A stretch of 63,745 bases of DNA. Source: Acidobacteriota bacterium (GTDB lineage Bacteria > Acidobacteriota > Terriglobia > Terriglobales > Acidobacteriaceae). The notes under the pieces were generated by a model, which was not told where the DNA came from, searched no databases, and saw only the letters and a list, made by a program, of their open reading frames with translations. The translations under genes and the position numbers were made by a program. Positions 17,634-25,974 of this stretch are shown one piece after another (the first letter of the stretch is position 1; each line of letters begins with the position of its first letter). The DNA lies in NCBI GenBank assembly GCA_003224905.1, contig QIAA01000014.1, forward strand, positions 1 to 63,745. Reading direction: 5' to 3'.

Positions 17634-18961
17634 TTTTTCCTCAGATCAGGATTTGAGCAGATACACGGGGCGTTTGTGACTCCATTCAAGACAGTAAGCG
17701 CACAACGGTTAGATGCAAACCAGTACGGGATCTCGCGATAATCTTGCACATCAAATACGCCCAAATCCGCATCTTTGCCCGGCTCAATGGAGCCTTTGCG
17801 GTCCTGCAGACGCAGCGCCCAGGCGCCGTTAATCGTACTTGCGCTAATCGCCTCTGCTGGGGTCATTCTCATGTGTGTGCACGCCAGCGACAGTACGAAT
17901 GGCATGCTGGTCGTCGGAGAAGATCCTGGGTTGTAGTCTGTGGCGAGCGCTACTGCCACACCCGAATCGATCAGCCTGCGTGCCGGAGGAAATTGCTCGA
18001 GGCCAAGAAAATAGTTCGCTCCCGGCACGAGTGTGGCTACGGTGTCAGTCTTTGCGAGCAGTGATATGTCGGCATCGTTGATTTGGTCCAAGTGATCCAA
18101 AGAAGTTACGTTGAAATTCAATAACGATCTCAGCGGGGTCTCACTCAATTGGCAAACGTGCGCACGAAGCCCAAGTCCTTGCCTTGTTGCGCAGTCAAAT
18201 ATCTTCTCCGTATCCGGCAGGCTAAAAGCGCCTCTTTCCGTGAATACGTCGACAAAGCGCGCAAGGTTCCGTTTCGCAACTCGGGGAATCATCTCCTTAC
18301 AGACGATCTCGGCGTATGCTTGTGAGCGGTCTCGATACTCCTTTGGCACAACGTGGGCCCCCAGCAGGGTCGGGACGACCGTACCCGGCCAGCGCCGGGC
18401 TGCTTGCCCGATTGCTTGAAGCGACTTTATCTCGGATTCAACCGTCAATCCGTAACCGGATTTGGCCTCCACTGTTGTCGTGCCCTGTCGCGCCATTTCA
18501 CGAAGTGCGTTCAGAACTCTCTCGGCGAGTTCTTCCCGGCTTGTCTTGCGCACGGGATCGACACTGGACTGGATACCCCCTCCGGCTTCGGCGATCTGCT
18601 CATAAGTGGCACCTGCGATACGCTTCTCAAAGTCAAGGAGGCGAGTCGTTATGAATGCGGGATGAGTGTGAGAATCCACGAAACCGGGAAGCACAACCTG
18701 CCCGCGGCAGTCGATCTCCTCAATCTGTTTACGGTTCTTTCGAATCCATGGATCGCGCATCGCGTCTCTGGTTTTGCCGCAGGAGACAATTTTGCCGCCA
18801 GAACAGAGCACTGCACCATCTTCAATGATGGCGAGCTCACTGAGATCGGAACCGCGACGTGGGCCAGATTTGCCAGAGAGAGAACGGAGCGTGAGCAACT
18901 GGCGAATGTTGACGAGAAGAAGAGGATGCTTTAGGTGCTGGCCTTGTCGGATAGAACTCAC
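17630..18961 (-). CDS. hutI: Imidazolonepropionase
   Basis: HutI hydrolyses 4-imidazolone-5-propionate to N-formimino-L-glutamate, the third step of histidine degradation, in the cytoplasm. The 443-aa product is an amidohydrolase with the metal pair in GFVDSHTHPAF (His98, His100) and the substrate region GGGIQSSVDPVRKTS. Further conserved stretches are TTTVEAKSGYGL, LLGAHVVP and ATDYNPGSSPT. It starts at GTG 18961 with no clear ribosome site, so the first 30 residues or so are uncertain. The stop overlaps the aminopeptidase ATG. hutU lies upstream on the same strand. hutH and hutG are not in the window. Confidence 0.95.
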   Translation of the reverse strand: MSSIRQGQHLKHPLLLVNIRQLLTLRSLSGKSGPRRGSDLSELAIIEDGAVLCSGGKIVSCGKTRDAMRDPWIRKNRKQIEEIDCRGQVVLPGFVDSHTHPAFITTRLLDFEKRIAGATYEQIAEAGGGIQSSVDPVRKTSREELAERVLNALREMARQGTTTVEAKSGYGLTVESEIKSLQAIGQAARRWPGTVVPTLLGAHVVPKEYRDRSQAYAEIVCKEMIPRVAKRNLARFVDVFTERGAFSLPDTEKIFDCATRQGLGLRAHVCQLSETPLRSLLNFNVTSLDHLDQINDADISLLAKTDTVATLVPGANYFLGLEQFPPARRLIDSGVAVALATDYNPGSSPTTSMPFVLSLACTHMRMTPAEAISASTINGAWALRLQDRKGSIEPGKDADLGVFDVQDYREIPYWFASNRCALTVLNGVTNAPCICSNPDLRKK

Positions 18962-19297
18962 CCAGAGAAGAGTCTACCAGCAGGAGTGAAACCTCCTTCT
19001 GGTCAGGCGGCCTCTGCTCGTCGACTCCGAGAAGATCGCTACAGCTTCCGGCCCCCTTGCGACTTGGCCTGGCAGGAGGAATGTTTTAGGGTAAGCTCCT
19101 TCACCGCATAGCTTGAAGGACCCGAAATCCTTATACCAGAGCCCATCTGGAACATTGGGTTTGGACTCAATCCAAAGGCGTGGTTGGTTCAAATCATCGA
19201 GGCTGATCCTGCGTTCTGATCCTGCGTTCGCGCATGCGCTCGATCAGATGATCGCGGATCGCCCGCGGCAGTCGCGACCAACTCTGAATTGGAGGCA
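18962..19297. other. Intergenic, no recognisable gene
   Basis: These 336 bases separate hutI from the ribbon-helix-helix gene. An open frame of about 72 codons on the minus strand (18974-19192) has no ribosome site and no family resemblance. I see no strong hairpin or promoter. Confidence 0.5.
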
Positions 19298-19555
19298 CTA
19301 CTCACCAAACACGAAGCGCCCTAATTGCTCACCCAGGCGTTGTACCTCTTCCGCATCCTGCGACGAGCGGAAGCGCTGCGCCAAATCAAAGAAAGCCTTC
19401 TCTTTCTGCCGGCGCGCCTCGATTCCCTCTTCAATCAGCTCAACCAGCACCCGATTATCGCTGAGCCTTCGCCGGCGAGCGATGCTCGCCACTTCCCGAG
19501 CGGTCGGCTCAGGCAGAGTCAAACTCCGTCGGATCTGCTTCGTGGTTTTCACCAC
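19298..19555 (-). CDS. Ribbon-helix-helix-like small protein
   Basis: The 85-residue product begins KTTKQIRRSLTLPEPTAREV, a typical RHH beta-strand and helix opening for a CopG/MetJ-type DNA-binding dimer. A charged helical tail follows. Such proteins are often antitoxins or small repressors. No toxin-like gene (PIN, RelE, MazF) is next to it, so it may be an orphan antitoxin or a local regulator. It lies 59 bases after hutU and before hutI on the same strand, which would suit a hut-linked regulator. The start is GTG 19555. The role is inferred from fold and position only. Confidence 0.65.
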   Translation of the reverse strand: MVKTTKQIRRSLTLPEPTAREVASIARRRRLSDNRVLVELIEEGIEARRQKEKAFFDLAQRFRSSQDAEEVQRLGEQLGRFVFGE

Positions 19556-19614
19556 ACCATTTTACACCAGCTTGGTGCACGGCCCACTCTGCAAGCAAAC
19601 GTGGGACAGGCAGC

Positions 19615-21339
19615 TTAAAGAGTCTTCATGGGAACGCAAACTCCAACTTTCCCCGCAAACTCCCTCGCTTCCTCATTCCCCGCATCCACATGCCGGATGA
19701 TTCCCATCCCCGGATCGGTGGTCAGCACGCGCTCAATGCGCTTCGCCATAGCTTCAGTTCCATCCGCTACGGTCACCTGCCCCGCATGCAGTGAGTAGCC
19801 GATCCCCACGCCGCCGCCGTTATGGATGGACACCCACGAAGCACCCGCGGCTGTGTTCAGCAGCGCGTTGAGGAGAGGCCAGTCGGCGACGGCATCGCTG
19901 CCATCCTTCATGCTCTCGGTCTCGCGGTAAGGAGAGGCTACAGAGCCGCAATCCAGGTGGTCGCGGCCCATTACGATGGGCGCCTTCAGCTTGCCTTTTT
20001 TCACCAATTCGTTCATTGCCAGCCCGAACTGCGCGCGCTCGCCGTATCCTAGCCAGCAGATTCGGGCGGGAAGCCCTTGGAACTTGATTCGTTTTCGTGC
20101 CAGATCGATCCACCGCCGAAGAATGCGGTTCTCGGGAAACAATTCCAGTACCAGATCGTCAGTTACAGCAATATCTGAAGGCTCGCCCGACAACGCTACC
20201 CAGCGGAAAGGACCGCGCCCTTCGCAGAAAAGTGGACGGATGTACGCCGGCACAAACCCGGGGAAATCATAAGCATTCTTCACTCCGCGCTGAAAGGCAA
20301 ACGTACGGATATTGTTTCCGTAGTCAAAAGTAACTGCGCCCATCTTCTGCAACCGCAGCATGCCTTCAACATGACGCGCGATGGCATCGAGCGATTTTTC
20401 CTGGTACTGCTGCGGGTCGCGCTGGCGCAGCTCAAGAGCCTGCTCCAACGACATGCCATTAGGAATGTATCCATTGAGCGGGTCATGGGCCGAAGTCTGA
20501 TCGGTTAAGATGTCCGGCACTACACCACGTTCGGCGAGTTCAGGAATAATGTCGGCGCAGTTTCCAACCAGGCCGACAGAAACGTTTTCTTTCTTCCGAA
20601 CAGCATTCTTGAGAATGCGAAGCGCTTCGTCGAGGGTATTGACCAGGAAGTCGCAGTAGCCGGTTTTCAAGCGCTTTTTGATGCGCTCGGGATCGACGTC
20701 AATGCCTAGAAACGCCGCGCCGGCCATTGTAGCGGCTAAAGGTTGGGCGCCTCCCATCCCCCCCATGCCGCCTGAAACGATGAGCGTGCCTGCGAGATCG
20801 CCGTCGAAATGCTTTGCCGCGGCCGCTGAGAACGTTTCAAACGTTCCCTGGACAATGCCTTGTGACCCGATATAAATCCATGACCCCGCCGTCATTTGGC
20901 CGTACATCATCAACCCGGCGCGTTCAAGTTCGTTGAACTTTTCCCAGTTCGACCAATGTCCAACTAAGTTCGAGTTCGCAATAAGAACGCGAGGGGCATA
21001 GTCATGGGTTTGGAAGACTCCGACCGGCTTGCCGGACTGCACCAGCAAAGTTTCATCATTTTCAAGAGATTTCAACGAGGCTACGATCGCGTGATAAGCC
21101 TCCCAGCTGCGCGCCGCGCGTCCCGTTCCGCCATACACGACCAAATCTCGTGGGCGCTCGCCTACTTCTTCGTCAAGGTTGTTCATCAGCATGCGCATCG
21201 CTGCCTCTTGCTGCCAACCTTTGCAAGAAAGAGCTGTGCCGCGCGGCGCACGAATTGGCGTGTAGGTGGAAGCGGTTATTTCGGTTTCAACCGGCATGAA
21301 TAGGATGTTAGTGCTTTGGAAGTGTCGGTTCAATTCCAA
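19615..21339 (-). CDS. hutU: Urocanate hydratase
   Basis: HutU converts urocanate to 4-imidazolone-5-propionate using tightly bound NAD+, the second step of histidine breakdown. The 574-aa product carries the family blocks [38 protein letters not shown] [29 protein letters not shown] for NAD binding, and [12 protein letters not shown] near the active site. The length is normal. TTG 21339 has GAGGG 7 bases upstream and is used here. ATG 21297 lacks a ribosome site but gives a more usual N-terminus. It heads the hut run on the minus strand. Confidence 0.96.
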   Translation of the reverse strand: MELNRHFQSTNILFMPVETEITASTYTPIRAPRGTALSCKGWQQEAAMRMLMNNLDEEVGERPRDLVVYGGTGRAARSWEAYHAIVASLKSLENDETLLVQSGKPVGVFQTHDYAPRVLIANSNLVGHWSNWEKFNELERAGLMMYGQMTAGSWIYIGSQGIVQGTFETFSAAAAKHFDGDLAGTLIVSGGMGGMGGAQPLAATMAGAAFLGIDVDPERIKKRLKTGYCDFLVNTLDEALRILKNAVRKKENVSVGLVGNCADIIPELAERGVVPDILTDQTSAHDPLNGYIPNGMSLEQALELRQRDPQQYQEKSLDAIARHVEGMLRLQKMGAVTFDYGNNIRTFAFQRGVKNAYDFPGFVPAYIRPLFCEGRGPFRWVALSGEPSDIAVTDDLVLELFPENRILRRWIDLARKRIKFQGLPARICWLGYGERAQFGLAMNELVKKGKLKAPIVMGRDHLDCGSVASPYRETESMKDGSDAVADWPLLNALLNTAAGASWVSIHNGGGVGIGYSLHAGQVTVADGTEAMAKRIERVLTTDPGMGIIRHVDAGNEEAREFAGKVGVCVPMKTL

Positions 21340-21479
21340 GGGGCGGCCCTCTCTTGTAGCCAGGGCAAAGAGGAAGGTATCAGTTCTGCATCCGGCTAGT
21401 ATTTTTCAATGATTGTCCTTTCCAGCAGCTTAGGCTTCAATCCCTGAAACCCGCTTGGGTCGGCAAATTTCCAATTATC

Positions 21480-24400
21480 TTGTGGGGGTGCGGCTTGCGC
21501 AGAGCAGTCGTTTTCTTCTGTTCTATCCTGCTTACATCGGTATCAGTTTTGGCCCAGAGCAACTACGCCGTAGTTGGCGGAACCATCACCGACCCTCAAG
21601 GGCGGGCCTTTACGGGAGCGACCGTGCAGCTCACGTCTGTAAGCACGCGAGCGGAACGCCATGCCACCAGCAATGAGCAAGGTATCTTCCAGATCACCGG
21701 GCTTCTGCCCGGCGAATATGAAATGAAGGTGCAAGCTCCAAATTTTTCCACCCTCACGCAGAATCTTCGCCTCGAAGTGAATCAGCAGTCGACGTTGAAC
21801 CTGGCTTTGAAAGTAGCTTCTGTTAAGGATGTGGTCGAGGTGCAGGACCTTGCTCCCGCGCTTCACCCCACCGACGCCTCGCTCGGCGAGGTGGTTGAAC
21901 CGGTGGCCATTGAAGATCTTCCGCTGAACGGCCGCAAGCTGGTGGATCTGGTGCTTACCGTTCCAGGCGCTCACCTTGGGCATGGAGCGCAAACCGGGAA
22001 CATGAACCCTCTTTATTGGCGCCCGGGACAGAGATCGGCAGTCAGCATCGGTGGCAACCGGCCTAATGCGAACTATTACCTGCTCGACGGCACCACAAAT
22101 ACGGATCCCACGTTCAACACTCTGAATCTCAGCCCTTCACCGGACGCAGTTCAGGAATTCAAGGTTCAGACTGGAAGCTACTCCGCTGAGATGGGTGGCG
22201 CGGGTGGCGGACAGATCAACATAGTCACGCGCTCGGGATCGAATCAGTCTCACGGTACGGCTTATGAGTTCCTGCGCAATGGTGCGCTGGATGCGCACAG
22301 CTTCGATGCCATGGGCACCAATCATCTGGCGCAGAACAATTTTGGCGCATCGTTTGGCGGACCGATTGCGCGCAACAGGACCTTCTTCTTTGCGAATTAT
22401 GAAGGGTTTCGGCACGCCATGGCTCACACCATGGTTGATACTGTCCCGACAGCAGAGGAGATCAATGGCGACTTCAGCATGGGCGGTGTGAATATTTTCA
22501 ATCCCTTCAGCTCACATCCGAATCCCAGCTTCGATCCTACAAAGCCGGTGAGCCCCACCAATCCACAGGTCATCCGTGATCAATTTCTCGGAAACATGAT
22601 CCCGCAAAACATGATCGATCCGGCCGCGCAGGCGTTTCTTCTCAATCACGTTCCGCGTCCGAATATGGACATGATGGACGACAGCGTGGCCATGCCTTGT
22701 GGCTCGGCCATGATGGGCGCGCCCACCGTCGTAGGCGCAGGAACCGATTGCAATAACTACATCGATGTTCGAAATGAACTCCACTCCGCCGACCAGGGCA
22801 CGGTGCGAGTTGATCACATGTTCGAGCGCGGCGACAGTCTGGCGGCGCGCTATTCGGCGAGCGCCGAACGCGGCTTCACGCCGGGCGAGATGGTTTCGGG
22901 TCTTGGCTCATTGCTGCCGGGTTTCGGTTCTTTCCATGACAACTTCTCCCAACAAGGCAGCATTACCTGGAATCGCGTGCTAAACCCGCGAGTGCTCAAC
23001 AGTGCGGCGATTACCGTTTCCCGCCTCGCAATGCACCGGTCTTCGGAGAACAGCGACAGCAATGACATAGTTTCCGAACTCGGCATCCAAGGCGTTGGCT
23101 TTGGCGGAGCGGGAGCATTCGGAGCGCCTTTCTTCAACGTCCAGGGCTATTCGCCGATGGGAGATAACTATGCCGCCACACCGATGAAAGCTTGGGATAC
23201 GGTTATCGAAGGCCGTGACACGCTCAGTTGGCAGCGCGGCCGCCACAGCTTGAAGTTCGGAGGAAGTTATCGGCGCTTCATCTGGCCCATGTGGGGTTTC
23301 TTTCAGAACCGTGGCTATTACCAGTTCACCAAAGGTTTCACGACGCGAACGGCGACGAATGATCCGACTGGGTCGGCGCTTGCCAGTTTTCTTTTAGGGC
23401 TGCCTGCGGTTAAACAGCGTCAGGCCGGAATCCCGCAGATGCAGCTTCGGCAATGGTATGTGGACGGCTTTGCACAGGACAGCTGGAGGCTGACGTCGAA
23501 TACCACCGTCGAACTCGGATTGCGTTACGAGTTCATGGATCCATTGGTGGACATCAGCTACACGAACACCAATCTCACATTCCAGGATAGCGTGCCTTCA
23601 GTCTTCATAGGAGGACAGAACGGCTATCCGAGAGGATTGAAGTATGCGAATGCGCACAATTTTGCTCCACGTCTGGGGCTTTCGCAGGCAATACCCAAGT
23701 ACGGGATCGTGCTTCATTCCGCCTTCGGCATGTTCTACACCCCGGTTGACATGAATACCTGGTGCAATCAGCGCCACAATGTTCCCTACGTGTTCCCGGA
23801 AACTCAACAGAGCGATAACTTCACTCCTGCAGCAGGACTCGTCAGTTCGCATCTGAACTTTGGCGATCCAGTACTGGGGCAGACAACCGTCAGCTTCACA
23901 GCTCTCGACCCACGTGCGCCCTCACAATACATCGAGCAATGGAGCCTGTCGGTGGAAAAGACCTTGGCCGCCCAGACCACGCTTGAAGTCGGCTATCTTG
24001 GCTCACACGGAGTGCATCTGCAGCGGGCTCACCTCATCAACAATGCGCTTCCGGGCCCGGGACCAATCGGTCCGCGGCGGCCTTTCAAAACGCTCACCTT
24101 CGTCCCAGACACAGTATTGCCCAGCAATGTGGTCGTGGTCCCACTCGTGTCGGGCTGCCCTAGTGGCTCAATCTGCTTTCCGGTGAGCACGATTAATCTT
24201 CTGGAAAACACAGCGCAGAGCTGGTATGACGCTGGCTATGTCAATATTCGCCGCCGCTACATGCGGGGGCTTACTTTCCTCGCGAATTACACCTGGTCGA
24301 AGAACCTGAGCGATGCTCCCGATTTCCGCTCGCCGATGTTTGAATCCACGATTCCGCAGAACAACAACGATCTGGAAGCAGAAAAAGGGCCGGGATGCGA

Positions 24401-24935
24401 TGTACGCCATCGGTTTGCGCTCAGTGCGGTCTATGACATTCCAGGGCTGACGCGATCTGGCCTGCTGAGTTCCGTTACAAAGCATTGGCAGCTATCGACG
24501 GTTTATCAAATCCAGACCGGATTTCCGTTCACCATTTCGGTCTTTGGGGACACCGCCAATTCCGGTACTGTGCTGGGCGAAAATCCGATTCGCGCCAACG
24601 TTACCGGCCAACCAGTATTCCCCTCCGGAACGCGCACAGCTTCCGCGTGGTTCAACACGGCGGCCTTTGCTGCCCCTCCTGCATTCACCTTCGGCAACGT
24701 AGGCCGCAACTCGGTCTACGGCCCGGGCATGCAAACCCTCGACTTCGCCGTAGTACGCGACTTCGGCATTACTGAAAGGATGAAGTTCCAATTTCGCGGC
24801 GAGTTCTTTAATGCCCTGAACCACACCAATCTGGGGACACCGGATCGTTTCGTGAACACACCGCAGTTTGGAACCATCACGGAGAGCACGACGCCAGGGA
24901 GAGAGATCCAGCTAAGTGCGAGGTTATCGTTTTAG
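21480..24935 (+). CDS. TonB-dependent receptor with carboxypeptidase-like regulatory domain (Oar type)
   Basis: This 1151-aa outer-membrane protein has a signal peptide ending SVLAQ. A CarboxypepD_reg domain (VVGGTITDPQGRAFTGATV, about 28-110) is followed by a plug-like segment with LPLNGRKLVDLVLTVPG. The rest is a long 22-strand-type barrel ending in the terminal Phe of ...ARLSF. Acidobacterial genomes carry many such receptors, thought to take up large carbohydrates or peptides with TonB-ExbBD energy. No TonB, ExbB or ExbD gene is adjacent, and there is no SusD-like partner. TTG 21480 is the first in-frame start, and its ribosome site is weak. The neighbouring hut run raises the possibility of peptide uptake, but that is only proximity. 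Confidence 0.93.
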   Translation: MWGCGLRRAVVFFCSILLTSVSVLAQSNYAVVGGTITDPQGRAFTGATVQLTSVSTRAERHATSNEQGIFQITGLLPGEYEMKVQAPNFSTLTQNLRLEVNQQSTLNLALKVASVKDVVEVQDLAPALHPTDASLGEVVEPVAIEDLPLNGRKLVDLVLTVPGAHLGHGAQTGNMNPLYWRPGQRSAVSIGGNRPNANYYLLDGTTNTDPTFNTLNLSPSPDAVQEFKVQTGSYSAEMGGAGGGQINIVTRSGSNQSHGTAYEFLRNGALDAHSFDAMGTNHLAQNNFGASFGGPIARNRTFFFANYEGFRHAMAHTMVDTVPTAEEINGDFSMGGVNIFNPFSSHPNPSFDPTKPVSPTNPQVIRDQFLGNMIPQNMIDPAAQAFLLNHVPRPNMDMMDDSVAMPCGSAMMGAPTVVGAGTDCNNYIDVRNELHSADQGTVRVDHMFERGDSLAARYSASAERGFTPGEMVSGLGSLLPGFGSFHDNFSQQGSITWNRVLNPRVLNSAAITVSRLAMHRSSENSDSNDIVSELGIQGVGFGGAGAFGAPFFNVQGYSPMGDNYAATPMKAWDTVIEGRDTLSWQRGRHSLKFGGSYRRFIWPMWGFFQNRGYYQFTKGFTTRTATNDPTGSALASFLLGLPAVKQRQAGIPQMQLRQWYVDGFAQDSWRLTSNTTVELGLRYEFMDPLVDISYTNTNLTFQDSVPSVFIGGQNGYPRGLKYANAHNFAPRLGLSQAIPKYGIVLHSAFGMFYTPVDMNTWCNQRHNVPYVFPETQQSDNFTPAAGLVSSHLNFGDPVLGQTTVSFTALDPRAPSQYIEQWSLSVEKTLAAQTTLEVGYLGSHGVHLQRAHLINNALPGPGPIGPRRPFKTLTFVPDTVLPSNVVVVPLVSGCPSGSICFPVSTINLLENTAQSWYDAGYVNIRRRYMRGLTFLANYTWSKNLSDAPDFRSPMFESTIPQNNNDLEAEKGPGCDVRHRFALSAVYDIPGLTRSGLLSSVTKHWQLSTVYQIQTGFPFTISVFGDTANSGTVLGENPIRANVTGQPVFPSGTRTASAWFNTAAFAAPPAFTFGNVGRNSVYGPGMQTLDFAVVRDFGITERMKFQFRGEFFNALNHTNLGTPDRFVNTPQFGTITESTTPGREIQLSARLSF

Positions 24936-24947
24936 GAAGGAAGAGAC

Positions 24948-25355
24948 TCACCAACTGCTGTACGCAGTCCCATCACTGGCGGTGAGGCTTGAACCGCTGT
25001 GCACGTCGATGATTCCGGGCTCCTGCTGGTCCACGGACAGCAGCGTGTCCTCCTGATCCACCGTCCACGTACTATTGCTGCCGGTCGTGGGATCGGGCGG
25101 AACCTGCTTGATGTAGCCTGCCGAGACCAGGTCATCGAGCGACTGCGGGGCTTTCTGCTTGTCGAGCGTGTATTGAGAGATGAGCGAGCGCAACTGAAAC
25201 AGATTCTCTTTCAGTACAGCCTCTCTAGCTCGCGTAATAGACTTGTTATAGGCCGGAATAGAGATTGAGACCAGGATCAGAATAAGGCTGATCACGATCA
25301 TCAATTCGATCATGGTGAAGCCACGATTCCGCCTCTTGCAGGTTCTCGTTACCAC
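24948..25355 (-). CDS. Type II secretion/type IV pilus pseudopilin (GspG-like), second of pair
   Basis: The 135-aa product has a class III prepilin leader: basic residues, then cleavage after Gly12 in RG/FTMIELM with Glu17 at the +5 position. A hydrophobic helix to about residue 35 follows. The globular part has the GspG-type PQSLDDLVSAGYIKQVPPDP. It starts at GTG 25355 inside the TGG-TAA end of the upstream pseudopilin, a 7-base overlap, so the two are translationally coupled. Both end in Trp after similar ...Y..W tails, which suggests they are duplicates. It needs a prepilin peptidase and a GspE/GspF assembly motor from elsewhere in the genome. Confidence 0.9.
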   Translation of the reverse strand: MVTRTCKRRNRGFTMIELMIVISLILILVSISIPAYNKSITRAREAVLKENLFQLRSLISQYTLDKQKAPQSLDDLVSAGYIKQVPPDPTTGSNSTWTVDQEDTLLSVDQQEPGIIDVHSGSSLTASDGTAYSSW

Positions 25356-25852
25356 GTCTTGTACTCCGTCCCGTCTAAGCCCGTGCCTTGCGATTTGGTG
25401 AAGACGTCAAAGACGTTCTGGCCGCCCCAGGAGTCCGAGTTGGGATCATCCTGCACGGACCGTAGGCCCCACTCCGTGTTACCGGTCATCGGGTCTATGG
25501 GAATCTTGCGCAGGAACCGCACTTTTTTCCCGCCAACATCCACGCCATTGACCAGAGTTTCGAGATCAGGCGGATACTGCTCCGTCCCCACCTTAATCTG
25601 AAATGCGCCCCTTTCCGCCGCATCTTTATAGCGGTCAATCGCGTCCCGCATCTCCCAAAGGTCGCGTCGCAGTTCACGCTCTCTTTCGCGCTTGATTGCC
25701 ACTCGCGCCATCGGCACGGCAAGGCCGGTCAGGATCACCAGGATCGCCGTGGCCACGATGAGTTCGATCAGTGTGAAGCCCTTGGACAAAAGCCTCCCTG
25801 AGTGTCGAACGCCGCGTCTGGAACGCACTTGCATCAAATTTTTGGCCTGCAC
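25349..25852 (-). CDS. Type II secretion/type IV pilus pseudopilin (GspG-like), first of pair
   Basis: The 167-aa product has the prepilin motif SKG/FTLIELIV with cleavage after Gly25 and Glu30 at +5, then a membrane helix. The globular domain contains a GspG-like YPPDLETLVNGV and KKVRFLRKIPIDPMTGNTEWG, which resembles the calcium-binding loop region of major pseudopilins. GTG 25852 has GGAAG 4 bases upstream; ATG 25834 is less well placed. It lies 122 bases after the secretin gene on the same strand and overlaps the next pseudopilin, giving a secretin-pseudopilin-pseudopilin order. Confidence 0.9.
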   Translation of the reverse strand: MQAKNLMQVRSRRGVRHSGRLLSKGFTLIELIVATAILVILTGLAVPMARVAIKRERERELRRDLWEMRDAIDRYKDAAERGAFQIKVGTEQYPPDLETLVNGVDVGGKKVRFLRKIPIDPMTGNTEWGLRSVQDDPNSDSWGGQNVFDVFTKSQGTGLDGTEYKTW

Positions 25853-25974
25853 GGCTCTTCCTTCTGATGATCGGCCTTAGGCGCTCAGGACATTATCGGA
25901 TTACGGCGGCATTCAGCCGCGGAAGAGATCGCTGGCAATCTGGCTAAGTCTTGCCCAGCCGAAGTAACTCCATT

